Origin: Serripes groenlandicus
Lineage: Eukaryota; Mollusca; Bivalvia; Cardiida; Cardiidae
Assembly: GCA_031761405.1 (NCBI GenBank)
Contig: JASEVX010000327.1
Span: 120,416 to 184,415 of the forward strand
Direction: 5' to 3'
Length of the DNA: 64,000 nucleotides
The notes under the pieces are model-generated. The model made no database searches. It had not been told where the DNA came from and saw nothing but the letters and a program-made list of their open reading frames with translations. Position 1 is the first letter of the stretch; each line of letters starts with the position of its first letter. The position numbers and the translations under genes were made by a program. This document shows positions 35,637-46,714 of the stretch, piece by piece.

Positions 35637-35864
35637 TTAACCGTTTTCCATGAAAAAAATGCCTTCTGACGCCTATGCAGCAATCGTCATTTGATAATAG
35701 TGTGGCAAAAGGATAAATGGCTCATGGTGAGCAGTATCACCTTTTGCTACAATGTTGTTGTTTTTTCAATTATATACTTTTATTTGAAGGAGTTTTCCAC
35801 ATTGTTGCCAAGATGTTTTCAAAACCGTCTACTGCATATTTGTTGTATGTCGGACAATGTTAAT
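35637..35864. mobile_element. TTAA-type MITE, degenerate copy
   Basis: Starts TTAACCGTTTTCCATGA and keeps cgcctatgcagcaatcgtca, ggcaaaaggataaatggct and accgtctactgcatat. The right end is eroded (gtatgtcggacaatgttaat). Confidence 0.7.
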
Positions 35865-36126
35865 TTCATTAACCAAAGATGGAATCTGGAAGTACAATAT
35901 TGATACGACTATAAAATAAAATAAAAAATATATAGGAACATCACCGGTATGATACGTCGACTAAACCTTCCTATTGACCGCTTATCTTTTCACGTCATAT
36001 TTACCTTAATTGCTTTTATTGGACCAACGTTAGAATTTCGGGATGTAACAGGAAATAATATTCCACATTAACAAGATAGCGAATATGTTAGGGTTAAAAA
36101 TGAGGTTGTACGTATTATTGCAGTCG

Positions 36127-36365
36127 CCGAGCCCTGTCAGTCTAGTAATAATCGACGCGGCCTATCAATCCAGGGGTTGTGAGTTTAAACCCCAGCTCAG
36201 CTCACGTTCTTTCCGACGTTTTACAAAAGACATTGCGACATGAGTTACTCATCTTCCACCAATTTGCTAACAGTCTAGAAGCCAGTTGCTTGGAAAACTG
36301 TTGTGTGAAAGCCAGGAATCACATGGGTAGTTGAAACGGGGTTAAACCCTAATTAATCAATCAAT
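36127..36365 (+). mobile_element. SINE copy, plus strand
   Basis: The tRNA-like head gccgagccctgtcagtctag leads to box B TTGTGAGTTTAAACCCCAGC. The body keeps cgttctttccgacgtttt and acagtctagaagccagttgc, and the tail is aaccctaattaatcaatcaa. Box B is mutated from GTTCGAA to GTTTAAA. The centre has a deletion compared with the 50192 copy. Confidence 0.8.
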
Positions 36366-36700
36366 CGGCTGCAGCAACAATTGTGTATATTGTAGATCTG
36401 TATACGGTCTCCGACTCGGAAAGAACCAGAAGAACGTAGGTATCAGCAACAACAATTGTGTATATTGTAGATCTGTATACGGTCTCCGACTCGGAAACAA
36501 CAAGAAGAACGAATATATCAGCATAAAAGTTCACCCTCATTTAGTAATGACTTTATGTGCAACGTTCGTTACTCTGATAAGTCCAGAAATAATGTTGTTA
36601 GGTATCAGCATAAAAGTCCACCCTCATTTAGTAATGACTTTATGTGCAACGTCTGTTACTCTGATAAGACGAGAGATATTGTTGTGGAACCGATTTGTGA
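36366..36700 (+). repeat. Two adjacent pairs of ~75- and ~83-bp direct repeats
   Basis: caacaattgtgtatattgta to gtctccgactcggaaa occurs at 36374 and 36449. atcagcataaaagt to gttactctgataag occurs at 36519 and 36602. Each pair is over 90 percent identical. Confidence 0.8.
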
Positions 36701-37680
36701 ATTACTTCCTTGATGCTATCAGGTGTTAACGCGTGAAACGCATTGCCAGACATCGTCAATCTTGGGTGGGGACGGAGAGAAACAAAATGTTTAAATAATC
36801 CACAAAAAGTTCATACAAAGTTTAAAGAAACAGCTGGAGCGCACTCAACCAATATCGCTCTTTTAAATTCGCTCCTCTATCACTATATGTTACTATGGAT
36901 TAATTCAATCCAAACACCACTTCTTTGTTGTTTTAATGCAGATACTATTATCTTGCGAGAGACCAATTATTCCAAGGATACGAATAAGACATGCTTGGTT
37001 AACGCATTCATACTTATTAAAGGAGAAGCAGCCTTTCTACTCAATGTCTATATTGTTAGAAAAAAAAATAAAAAAAATGTAAAAGTGGCCCGAGTGGCAT
37101 AGTTATGTTGTCTGATCTCGATCTACACAATTATACTTGTCATCATCATCATCATCATCTTATTATGAATAATTATATATATGTACACGAGTACGCTATC
37201 AAAGTTAATTGTGGGATATGGATGTATGGTGTAGGCCGATATCAGACTGTATACAGTAATATAGTTTGCTATTAGAATGCACTATTATATTTGTTTTAAT
37301 TGTTATAGTTAGTGTTATTATAGTCGGAACAATTAATTAATATTCATAATTAAATTTATTTTGCTTCTCGTAAAGGGATTACGTTTCGTTAATTGTAAAA
37401 CATCGTTTGTTATCTACTATAGGCAATTGTGCCTGAATGTAATAAAATGTATTGTATTGTATTGTATATTGCTTTACAATTTTCAATAGAATATGTACTT
37501 AGAATACGTTGATCTAGAATGTATTCATGACAAGTAATTCAGTGTCAATAGTATAAAAGATAATTTTGAATCAGTCACAACATGAGCAAAAGTTCGTTTT
37601 TCTCAAAGAGGTCAATATTTATATTGAAGATATAATCGTTTTTAGTTGTTTATTTTGTTTTTGCAAGGTTAGCTCGTATG
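36701..37680. other. No gene recognised; short ATC microsatellite
   Basis: A (CAT)n run lies at about 37140-37159 and ATTGT repeats at about 37448-37467. A 119-codon frame at 36743-37102 lacks an ATG and ends in an A-rich tract. It has no recognisable domain. Confidence 0.45.
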
Positions 37681-37684
37681 TACA

Positions 37685-38830
37685 TTTCTAGCTCACCTGG
37701 GCACGAAGTGCGTAGGGTGAGTTATTGTGATCGCCCTTTGTCCCTCATCTGTAACCAGGAGGTCAATTGGGATGAAACTTCACAGAAAGCATCTTCTCAA
37801 AGTCTTCATCAAATTTACTTCAAATGTTTTTGTCCATGCTGAATTCTTGTTTCCATGGCAACCAAAATAAATCACTTAACAAAATTCCTCTACAAAACCA
37901 ATGGGCACGTTTTGTTTTTATATAGAAATGTCCCTTGGGTGACCCTCTATCAGATTCCTTCAAACCATGTTGATTGGTCGAACAAGCTTTAAATAGTGTA
38001 AACCTTCAAAATCTTCATCTCTGAAAATATCTAACAAATTTCCAAATAGTTTTGTAGAATTGTGCTTTGCGTGATCCTCTATCACATTCCTCCAAGTGAT
38101 ATTGTTTGGTCGAAATACGTGAGCAAACGGGGGCGGTACTGTTTGGCCCCATATGGCTATAGTGAAAACTTTAAAAAGAAATCTCCCCCGAAAGTCTCTT
38201 GTGGATTTCCAAATAATTTTGTAGAAATGTTCCTTGAATGACCTTTATAAGATTCCTTCAAGCCATGTTGATTGGTTGAATTACTTATTTTTTTAACCTC
38301 ATATCGCTATAGAGAAATCTTTAAAAAATTGTCTCGTCCGAAATTGTTTGCCCGATTTCTAAATTATATTGTAAAATCGTTCCTTGGCGGACACTCTATC
38401 AGATTATTTCACGCCATGTTTATTGGTCAACACATATGGCCATCAGGGCGGAACTGTTCTGCCATTCATGGCTAAATTAAAAACTTTAAAATCTTCACCC
38501 ATGTTGATTGGTCCAAATATATGGCCACCAAGGGCTGGACCTGTTGTACCATTTGCACTCAGAGTGTAAGATTAAGAAAAGTATCTCCTTAGAAAAGAAA
38601 TGTCTGACTTTGAAAATACTAACTGCTATATATAATATTTCTTTGGAGACCTTCTAAGTCATATTGATTTGACAAAAGTTGTTTTCGCTGTGTGACTGTA
38701 GCGCTATACTGGTCCTCTTGTGCATCTTTTGATAGCTTACCTGACCGCACAATGAGTTATTGTGGTTGGCATGACAAATCACATAACAATCCTCAGGTGA
38801 GCGAACCAGGACCATCACGGCCCTCTTGTT
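37685..38830 (+). mobile_element. Helentron-INE-like element(s), plus strand
   Basis: Head AGCTCACCTGGGCACGAAGT, then TAGGGTGAGTTATTGTGATC. The core has five ~150-bp units with ttccttcaagccatgttgat, gtagaaatgttcctt and atatggctatagtgaaaact. A terminus (tggtcctcttgt) appears at about 38712-38723, followed by a second, nearly core-less head (agcttacctgaccgcac) and a second terminus AGGTGAGCGAACCAGGACCA with CGGCCCTCTTGTT at 38830. This implies two elements in tandem or nested. Confidence 0.65.
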
Positions 38831-39195
38831 TTATAATTGATGTCAACTATTGACTTTATGTATCGTAGTATCTTAATATTCATACGTATATACCTTTTCG
38901 TAATTAACTTAATTTGGTTCTTCTAAAAGTCAGTAGTGTACAATAAGGTGGACCTTAAGGCGGCCGGGCCTTACAATACAATGATAGTCATCAGTGTTGG
39001 CCTTGATCAACTTAAACACGTTGTATTTTGGTGCTGAAACACGTTTTTACTTGCTGACAACGAACACATATAATAATGGAATTGGGTCATGTCTAAATTC
39101 GCGAAAGCAAAGGTTTGTATGACACAGGTCATATCTGTTATTGCTATTATTCATTATATAAGTGTGACATTGTGACGGTGTGTGTGTAATGTAGT

Positions 39196-39394
39196 CAACC
39201 CTTTCCCACATACAACAAATCTGCAACAGACAACTTTGAAAATATCTCGGCAAAGATATGTGAAATCTCTCAGTGAAAGTTAAATTATCGATTAAGGTTG
39301 AAAACATTGTGTTGATATGAGCAATTTAACCTTTTGCCACGTTATTTTAAACAGTATTTTTTCTGCAGACAAGTGTGTATGAAGTAAAGGGTTA
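39196..39394. mobile_element. TTAA-type MITE, degenerate copy upstream of the P450
   Basis: Left tcaaccctttcccacatac, then tctgcaacagacaactttga. Right tgcagacaagtgtgtatgaa and gtaaagggttaac. The left TTAA is mutated. It lies about 520 bp before the first P450 exon. Confidence 0.75.
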
Positions 39395-39500
39395 ACATAC
39401 AAACCGATATACACTCTGGGTCCAAAACCCGTACCCCGACTCCAGCATTAATTCTTTCCGATGATTGCCACATATTGACCAGCGTCATTCGTCTTCCAGC

Positions 39501-39594
39501 AATGATAATAATAGTCTAATTGAGAATGTAGCCGTCAGTTACCTTGGAATGATAATAATAGTCTAATTGAGAATGTAGCCGTCAATTACCTTGG
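39501..39594 (+). repeat. 47-bp direct repeat just upstream of the P450 exon
   Basis: aatgataataatagtctaat followed by tgagaatgtagccgtca(g/a)tt and accttgga occurs twice in tandem with one substitution. Confidence 0.85.
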
Positions 39595-39639
39595 AATAAC
39601 GTTGTCTGGGTCACCGGTACGAGCAAACCAGAACTAACT

Positions 39640-39750
39640 CGACACGCAAAAGGTCCGCCGTGATTTGATTTCAAAAACCTTTGAAAACGCAATCAATCAT
39701 TTCAAGCCAGTCACACACTTACTCCATCGCAAACGTACGAACACGTGTTG
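39640..39750. promoter_or_regulatory. Candidate upstream elements of the P450: XRE-like core and E-box
   Basis: 39643-39649 reads TTGCGTG on the minus strand, matching the TNGCGTG xenobiotic-response core. 39740-39749 is the palindrome AACACGTGTT with a CACGTG E-box. Both sit 170-280 bp before the exon. Both are short enough to occur by chance, and no TATA box or start site can be fixed. Confidence 0.25.
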
Positions 39751-39915
39751 TTTCTCGTCTAGATTGACAACTTTGTATTGCCAATTCTACGAGGCAGTAT
39801 TTGAAAACACTCTTCAAACACGTAGTTATCAGGAAGTCTTACCATGTTTAAAACAATGACAGGTCATAGGTAGAGTCCATGGTGAACAGATAGAAACATC
39901 CGTCTATATACCGTT

Positions 39916-40106
39916 GTGGATGCAATACAGTGTTACGGACTGCTAGCAATTGTTATATGGAAACTGTATACGCTGTATGCTGGAAGGCATCTTCCACCAG
40001 GACCTTTCGCCTGGCCGATCTTCGGCAATATTCGGATGTTCCGGAAAGATCCGAATGGTTTCAAGAAGTTTACAGAATTTGTAAAAACTTACGGAAACGT
40101 ATACAG
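39916..40106 (+). CDS. Cytochrome P450 exon 1: membrane anchor and proline-rich hinge (CYP2-like)
   Basis: Encodes a short hydrophobic stretch (LLAIVIWKLYTLY), then RHLPPGPFAWPIFGNI, the PPGP hinge and GN of microsomal P450s, then FKKFTEFVKTYGNVYR. Family members use this part to tether the enzyme to the endoplasmic reticulum. The donor is ACAG|GTGTGT, leaving phase 2. No in-frame ATG exists: stops lie at 39871 and 39883, and the best start position is a GTG at 39916 before GAT. A nearby ATG at 39920 is out of frame. Either the initiator was lost, an upstream exon supplies it (39930 is a possible acceptor), or a non-ATG start is used. I chose 39916 as the most conservative left limit. Confidence 0.8.
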
Positions 40107-40624
40107 GTGTGTTACTTCATATATATCTATACTATCTGACGTAGAACACGGAATGATGCTCATGATTCAAGCTTTCTGAGCTGTGGTTTTAATGCATCTG
40201 CGTACAGTGGTGAATTAAGCGAGCAAAGGTTTCACAAACTTTACTGCTATGGAACATTAATTACTGTTACATTATTTTCTTTATCCACCTTGGTCATATA
40301 TAGGGAATTCAATTTATAGAGGTTATTTTGTGTTCGATCCGAAATGGTGTCAGCTGGATGATACAAACAGTTTTTATCCAACACGGTCATCGAACAATGA
40401 CCTTCCATAATCCTCGGTTATTGATCTGGATTTTTTTTTAAGATCTAAAACTGCGGAAAGGGTCTTATCTGTCGAGTAAATCTAAAGGTCAAAATTAGAT
40501 TGTCACGTCACCGTAGTGTAATGAGTAAAAAGTTCGCCTCATAAGTAGAAGAACAATGCTTTATCCCCGGTCGACTTTAAAGATGTTGGTGTCATTGCTT
40601 CCATCCTTGGTACCAATGATTGTG

Positions 40625-42112
40625 GGAATATCACAACGATAGGTGCATTAGTGTCACGAAGAATAATACCGGTAGTATTGGTAATATATCCAAGAAATGC
40701 CGTGATATAACTGAAATACTATTGAAAGTACACGAAATACACTTTTGGTGTATTTGTGTAAGCAAGAATAATACCGATCATGCTGGTGATATATCCAAGA
40801 AATGCCGTGATATAGCTGAAATACTATTGAAAGTACACGAAATACACTTTTGGGGCATTAGTGTCAGGAAGAATAATACCGGTAGTACTGGTAATATATC
40901 CAAGAAATGCCGTGATATAACTGAAATACTATTGAAATACACGAAATACACTTTTGGGGTATTAGTGTCAGGAAGAATAATACCGGTAGTATTGATAATA
41001 TATCCAAGAAATGCCGTGATATAACTGAAATACTATTAAAAGTACACGAAATACACTTTTGGTGCATTAGTGTCACAAAGAATAATACCGGTAGTACTGG
41101 TAATATATCCAAGAAATGCCGTGATATAACTGAAATAATATTGAAAGTACACGAAATACACTTTTGGTGTATTAGTGTCAGGAAGAATAATACCGGTAGT
41201 ACTGGTAATATATACACGAAAGGCTGTGATATAACTGAAATACTATTGAAAGTACACGAAATACACTTTTGGTGCATTTGTGTCAGGAAGAATAATACCG
41301 GTAGTACTGGTAATATATCCAAGAAATGCCGTGATATAACGGAAATACTATTGAAATACACGAAATACACTTTTGGTGCATTAGTGTCACAAAGAATAAT
41401 ACCGGTAGTACTGGTAATATATCCAAGAAATGCCGTGATATAACTGAAATACTATTGAAATACACGAAATACACTTTTGGGGTATTAGTGTCAGGAAGAA
41501 TAATACCGGTAGTATTGATAATATATCCAAGAAATGCCGTGATATAACTGAAATACTATTAAAAGTACACGAAATACACTTTTGGTGCATTAGTGTCACA
41601 AAGAATAATACCGGTAGTACTGGTAATATATCCAAGAAATGCCGTGATATAACGGAAATACTATTGAAATACACGAAATACACTTTTGGTGCATTAGTGT
41701 CAGGAAGAATAATACCGGTAGTACTGGTAATATATCCAAGAAATGCCGTGATATAACGGAAATACTATTGAAAGTACACGAAATACACTTTTGGTGCATT
41801 AGTGTCAGGAAGAATAATACCGGTAGTATTGGTAATATATACACGAAAGGCTGTGATATAACTGAAATACTATTGAAATACACGAAATACACTTTTGGTG
41901 TATTAGTGTCAGGAAGAATAATACCGGTAGTACTGGTAATATATACACGAAAGGCCGTGATATAACGGAAATACTATTAAAAGTACACGAAATACACTTT
42001 TGGTGCATTAGTGTCAGGAAGAATAAACCGGTAGTACTAGTGATATATCCAAGAAATGCCGTGATATAACGGAAATACTATTGAAAGTACACGAAATACA
42101 CATTTTAAAACA
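40625..42112 (+). repeat. ~105-bp tandem repeat array, 14 copies, in P450 intron 1
   Basis: Each unit carries gaagaataataccggtagta, atatatccaagaaatgccgt, gatataactgaaatactatt and gtacacgaaatacacttttg. Lengths alternate between 104 and 107 bp because gaaagtacacg is often shortened to gaaatacacg. Variants with tatacacgaaaggctgtg recur, which shows multi-unit duplication. Frames on both strands stay open across several units, which gives repetitive pseudo-proteins. These are not genes. Confidence 0.92.
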
Positions 42113-43105
42113 TTAATATCGCTTTTAACGAAAGTAAACATTATTGATGTAGTTAACACAACATCATGGACGTTGCGGGACCACCGATAGGCCAGTTGAT
42201 AACCAGGGATTGTGAGTACGAAAAGTCTTTCTTACGGTTATTAAAAAGACAACAAGAAAAGGTTGATGCAACGAATCAGTGTCGCCGGTAATCCTTACTG
42301 CAGTTATGCATAACACTTACATTTTAGTAGTTGAAAATAGTAGTTGAAAAAACAGTTATCAACTGAGGGGCATATTGGAACATCAGGGGCTTATTGGAAC
42401 ACCAGGTCAAGTGAAAATGTATCATAACTTGCATTGTTTTGTCAACGAAGTGAATGATAATTGAAGCCTTTCATTGTTTATGATCAATCTCCATTCCAAA
42501 GTAGGTTGGCCATACACACAGCCAACTATAATTGTTGATCATAAACAGTAATGGAAATGAGTAATCTTGCCAATCATCATTGTCTTAGTACAGTGCTTTC
42601 ATTAAGGAATAATTATAAGATTTGTGAATTTTACATACACTTTTCAAGATATTTGTCAGAATATTTGAATTTTATTATTTATCAATAAAACAACAAAACA
42701 GACAATTTAGGATTTGCATGCAATAGCACGTCATTTTACCTTTCCCCTATTAAAGTCAATAGTTGACACCTTTGCAACAATCTTCTTTTTAAAACAATGA
42801 GATAAGGGTTAAATTGCTGAAGACATGAGTTTTCTCTTTTTCTCAAAATGATATTAGCTTGGCATCCTAATTATATCATACTTTAACAAATGTTGAAATG
42901 TAGTCCAATATTTATAAATTAGACCACCTTCTAAAAAAAATATCAGCTAAACAGTTAAATCTCATTGAAATTGTATAATTTAAACTTAATTTCGAACATA
43001 AACTGAGCCCTACAACATGTTAATTTATTGTAATTCTTTCTTTCCTTTTTTATAATGAAAATAACAAACTACCATAGTATGCAATGTCTGACCTTCAGCG
43101 TCCTG

Positions 43106-43258
43106 TAAGTTAAACCTTTCGCATTTGAATACGCATTTTGACGACTCTGCACCAGACGACTTAAAAACATGGTGGAAAAGGTTAAATTGCAAATATTGTT
43201 TTCAATAGACATCAGTTGCAGATGCGTAACAAATTATCTATTTGTGGGAAAGGGTTTG
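43106..43258. mobile_element. TTAA-type MITE, short degenerate copy
   Basis: gttaaacctttcgcatttga and ctctgcaccagacgacttaa on the left; gttgcagatgcgtaac and tgtgggaaagggttt on the right. The core hairpin is mostly deleted. Confidence 0.65.
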
Positions 43259-43620
43259 ATGGTAGCAATGGCACTCAGAATTGTTGGGTTAGCAATACGA
43301 TTGACTCCCCGGTCTCATGTTAAATGTACCAGCAATATTGATAAATTACCCAGGAAACTCCGTGATATAACTGAAACATCGATAAAAGCGAATTAAAACA
43401 CAATACAATCAAATCGATAGACTGTTACATATAATAGCGAACATTTTTAAAAATCATCTTCTGGCCGATTTACAAAAAAAAATGTGGAAATATTCATGTT
43501 TGGACCATTTACTCGTTTATAATGACAGTGGTGCGGTACTGTTTGACCTTTTTGTTTCAAATATCGTATGCTGCAAGTCTGCATGCGGGAACTCATTAAG
43601 TTATGGTTGTCATTATAGTA

Positions 43621-43851
43621 ATCTCTTATCCAGCATACAACAACTCAGCAGCAAACAACGTTGAAAACATATATAGCCAAAATATGGAAAAGCGTTAAAA
43701 AAGAAAGTTTATTAATTGAAAAGAGTTGAACACATTGTGACAAAAATCGGAATTGCTAATTTAGAGCAATTTCTGTTCATGCTTCCTTTTCCCAAATGCC
43801 GTTTACTGCATATGCGTCAAAATACTTCTTCATGTGTGGGAAATAATTAAC
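43621..43851. mobile_element. TTAA-type MITE, copy sharing its right TTAA with the next
   Basis: Left end eroded (tccagcatacaacaactcag, cagcaaacaacgttgaaa). Core aaaaatcggaattgctaatt/gagcaatttctgttcat. Right end ttcatgtgtgggaaataa then TTAA at 43848-43851. Confidence 0.7.
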
Positions 43852-44063
43852 TTCTTTCCCACATACAACAACTCAGCAGCAGACGACTTCGAAAACATCT
43901 TGGTAAAATTATGGACAATCTTTATAGAGGAAAGTTTATTCATTAAAAAGAGTTGAAAACATTGTGGCATTTTTCAAAGTGTTGTCTTACCTATATAATT
44001 TCCCATTGATTCTCTTCAAATGTCTTAAGCTGCAGATGCGTTAGTATTCGTCTGTATTTGAGA
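43848..44063. mobile_element. TTAA-type MITE, abutting copy
   Basis: Starts at the shared TTAA with cttctttcccacatacaac, then tcagcagcagacgacttcg. Right side gctgcagatgcgttagtatt and cgtctgtatttgagaa runs into the 55-bp array, so the array may have arisen from the MITE's right end. Confidence 0.7.
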
Positions 44064-44380
44064 ACTGGTTACGTTATCGTAGTGTTTTCTAACCTATTTC
44101 ATTCGCCTACATTTGAGAACTGGTTACGTTATCGTAGTGATTTCTAACCTATTTCATTCGTCTGTATTTGGGAACTGGTTACGTTATCGTAGTGATTTCT
44201 AACCAATTTCATTCGCCTACATTTGAGAACTGGTTACGTTATCGTAGTGATTTCTAACCTATTTCATTCGTCTGTATTTGGGAACTGGTTACGTTATCGT
44301 AGTGATTTCTAACCAATTTCATTCGCCTACATTTGAGAACTGGTTACGTTATCGTAGTGATTTCTAACCTATTTTATTTC
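44050..44380 (+). repeat. 55-bp tandem repeat, 6 copies
   Basis: atttg(a/g)gaactggttacg, ttatcgtagtgatttctaac and ctatttcattcg repeat at 44056, 44111, 44166, 44221, 44276 and 44331. Odd and even copies differ (tctgta or cctaca before atttg), so the working unit is a 110-bp dimer. It ends 12 bp before the exon 2 acceptor, close to its pyrimidine tract. Confidence 0.92.
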
Positions 44381-44392
44381 GCATTGATTCAG

Positions 44393-44529
44393 GTTGTACT
44401 GCGGATCTACATGTATAGTGATGCTCATTGGTTTTGATGCTATCCACGAAGCGTTCACCAAGAAATCAGACGTATTTACCGACAGACCTCAGCTTTTCGC
44501 ACCACTTATAGGAGTATCAAATGGCACTG
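44393..44529 (+). CDS. Cytochrome P450 exon 2: B/B' region (CYP2-like)
   Basis: The acceptor is gattcag and the donor ACTG|GTATAA. Exon 1 (phase 2) joins in frame to give VYR-LYCGSTCIVMLIGFDAI, then HEAFTKKSDVFTDRPQLF and APLIGVSNGTG. This matches the CYP2-family stretch from beta-1 strands to the B-C loop, including the conserved FxxRP. It ends in phase 1. No disabling change is seen here. In the family this region shapes the substrate channel. Confidence 0.88.
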
Positions 44530-44734
44530 GTATAAAACATATCTTGCAAATGAGGTTTTAAACATTTGCCATATACAGACGTATTTTGACACATCTGCTG
44601 CAGACGACTTTTGAAGAAAAAAAGTGACAATGGTGAACTTGTTCATAGTTTTTTACACTATATAGAAAATGTCCTTTATTGTCTACTTTTTTTGTCAATA
44701 TATTTTCACATTTGTCAGCTGCAGAACTATTGTA

Positions 44735-45360
44735 TACAATCAGTGTTTTTATTAAACTGTTATTTAAATGTGTACGGTCAATTCGAGTCTACCCTCAATG
44801 CGGTGTTGTGATATCCATTATATACAATCAGTGTTCTTATTAAACTGGTGTTTAAATGTGTACGGTCAATTCGAGTGTACCCTCATTGCAGTGTCGTTAT
44901 ACCTATTATATACAATCAGTGTTCTTATTAAACTGGTATTTAAATGTGTACGGTCAATTCGAGTCTACCCTCATTGCCGTGTTGTAAGATCCATTATATA
45001 CAGTCATCGTTTTTATTAAACTGGTATTTAAATGTGTACGGTTAATTCGAGTCTACCCTCAATGCGTTGTTGCAAGATCAATTATATACAATCATCGTTT
45101 TTTATTAAACTGGTATTTAAATGTGTACGGTCAATTCGAGTCTACCCTCATTGCGGTGTCGTAAGATCAATTATATACAATCAGTGTTCTTATTAAACCG
45201 GTATTTAAATGTGTACGGTCAATTCTAGTCTACCCTCAATGCGGTGTTGTAAGATCTATTATATACAATCAGTGTTCTTATTAAACTGGTATTTTAATGT
45301 GTACGGTCAATTCGAGTCTACTTTCAATGCGGTGTCTTAAGATCTATTATATACAATCGG
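44735..45360 (+). repeat. ~88-bp tandem repeat, 7 copies
   Basis: Units share tatatacaatcagtgttctt, attaaactggtatttaaatg, tgtacggtcaattcgagtct and accctcaatgcggtgttgta. Starts are spaced 86-88 bp. Copies are 90-97 percent alike by eye. Confidence 0.9.
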
Positions 45361-45509
45361 CGACATATTTGGGTCTGGATTTAATGAGATTGTTTGTGAT
45401 GCAAATACACGTGGTGGGAGGAATGTCGTATTGTATAAATAGGTGAACAGACATGTACTTGATATAAAATAAATGTCTCTCCACAAAGGCTGTGTCGGGT
45501 TTACTTGTT

Positions 45510-46520
45510 TGTTTGTTTATATGGTGTTTTACGTCGCTCTCAACACTTTTTCAGTTATATCACAGATTATCCTGGATCAGATACTGGTCAATTTATCCTG
45601 ATATTAAAGAGTCAGTCGCAATGCTTACCCTCACAACAATGAGAGCAAAGAAGGGAAAATCTTAGGTGTTATTTATTGGCGCTGGGGATGCGAACTGAAA
45701 CAGTCACGACTTACCCTCACAACCGTGAGCGCAAAGAATGGAATTACTACCAACAGACATGTACCCGATATAAAATAACGGTCTCTCCACAAAGGTTGGG
45801 CTCAGGTTTATTTGTTTGTTACTACCAACAGACATGTACACGATATAAAATAACGGTCTCTCCACAAAGGTTGGGCTCAGGTTTATTTGTTTGTTACTAC
45901 CAACAGACATGTACACGATATAAAATAACGGTCTCTCCACAAAGGTTGGGCTCAGGTTTATTTGTTTGTTACTACCAACAGACATGTACACGATATAAAA
46001 TAACGGTCTCTGTACAAAGGTTGGGCTCAGGTTTATTTGTTTGTTACTACCAACAGACATGTACACGATATAAAATAACGGTCTCTCCACAAAGGTTGGG
46101 CTCAGGTTTAGTTGTTTGTTACTACCAACAGACATGTACACGATATAAAATAATGGTCTCTCCACAAAGGTTGGGCTCAGGTTTATTTGTTTGTTACTAC
46201 CAACAGGCATGTATGTACACGATATAAAATTATGGTCTCTCCACAAAGGTTGGGCTCAGGTTTATTTGTTTGTTACTACCAACAGACATGTATACGATAT
46301 AAAATAATGGTCTCTCCACAAAGGTTGGGCTCAGGTTTATTTGTTTGTTACTACCAACAGACATGTACACGATATAAAATAACGGTCTCTCCACAAAGGT
46401 TGGGCTCAGTTTATTTGTTTGTTTGTTTATATGGTGTTATACGTCGCTCTCAACACATTTTCAGTTATATCACGGGTTATTCTGGATCAGATACTGGTCA
46501 ATTTATCCTAACACCAAAGA
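45510..46520 (+). repeat. 75-bp tandem array (9 copies) flanked by a matching ~90-bp direct repeat
   Basis: Units at 45748-46410 share actaccaacagacatgtaca, cgatataaaataacggtctc, tccacaaaggttgggctcag and gtttatttgtttgtt. Because 75 is a multiple of three, frames on both strands stay open for about 180 codons and give 25-residue repeats. There is no other coding evidence. The sequence left of the array (45517-45620: tatatggtgttttacgtcgc, tcagttatatcac, ctggatcagatactggtcaa) recurs right of it (46428-46525), so the array lies within a duplicated element. Confidence 0.92.
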
Positions 46521-46524
46521 GTCA

Positions 46525-46670
46525 GTCATAATGTTTTAAATAGTTACACTTTGTCCATGTACCATAATGTTTTCAATAGTTACACTTTCTCCAGGTACCA
46601 TAATGTTTTCAATAGTTACACTTTTTCCAGGTACCATAATGTTTTCAATAGTTACACTTTTGTACTTACC
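46525..46670 (+). repeat. 36-bp tandem repeat, 4 copies
   Basis: ccataatgttttcaatagtt and acactttttccaggta repeat at 46529, 46564, 46600 and 46636. Confidence 0.9.
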
Positions 46671-46714
46671 AAATATTTGCAATAACTTTTACTTTCTTTC
46701 AATCATATGATGCA

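Larger units (their letters stand above)
40107..44392 (+). other. P450 intron 1
   Basis: GT-AG intron of 4286 bp. It contains a 105-bp array, MITE copies and a 55-bp array (listed separately). The rest, for example 40107-40619 and 42112-43105, is AT-rich with no feature recognised. A short tRNA-like SINE head relic may lie at 42190-42235 (ccagggattgtgagtacgaa). Confidence 0.75.

Noticed and set aside
36743..37102. 119-codon open frame
   Set aside because: No ATG start, no domain, ends in an A-rich tract. Consistent with chance or a retroposon tail.
40620..42010. Apparent repetitive proteins of 60-170 residues on both strands
   Set aside because: They are translations of the 105-bp tandem units. 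Both strands are equally open, lengths vary with unit indels, and the region is an intron.
42480..42560. Inverted pair around tgtttatgatcaat
   Set aside because: Arms are short and interrupted, and no element borders could be defined.
45676..46531. Two ~180-codon repeat proteins on opposite strands
   Set aside because: A 75-bp unit without stops is open automatically in such frames. No start context, domain or codon bias.
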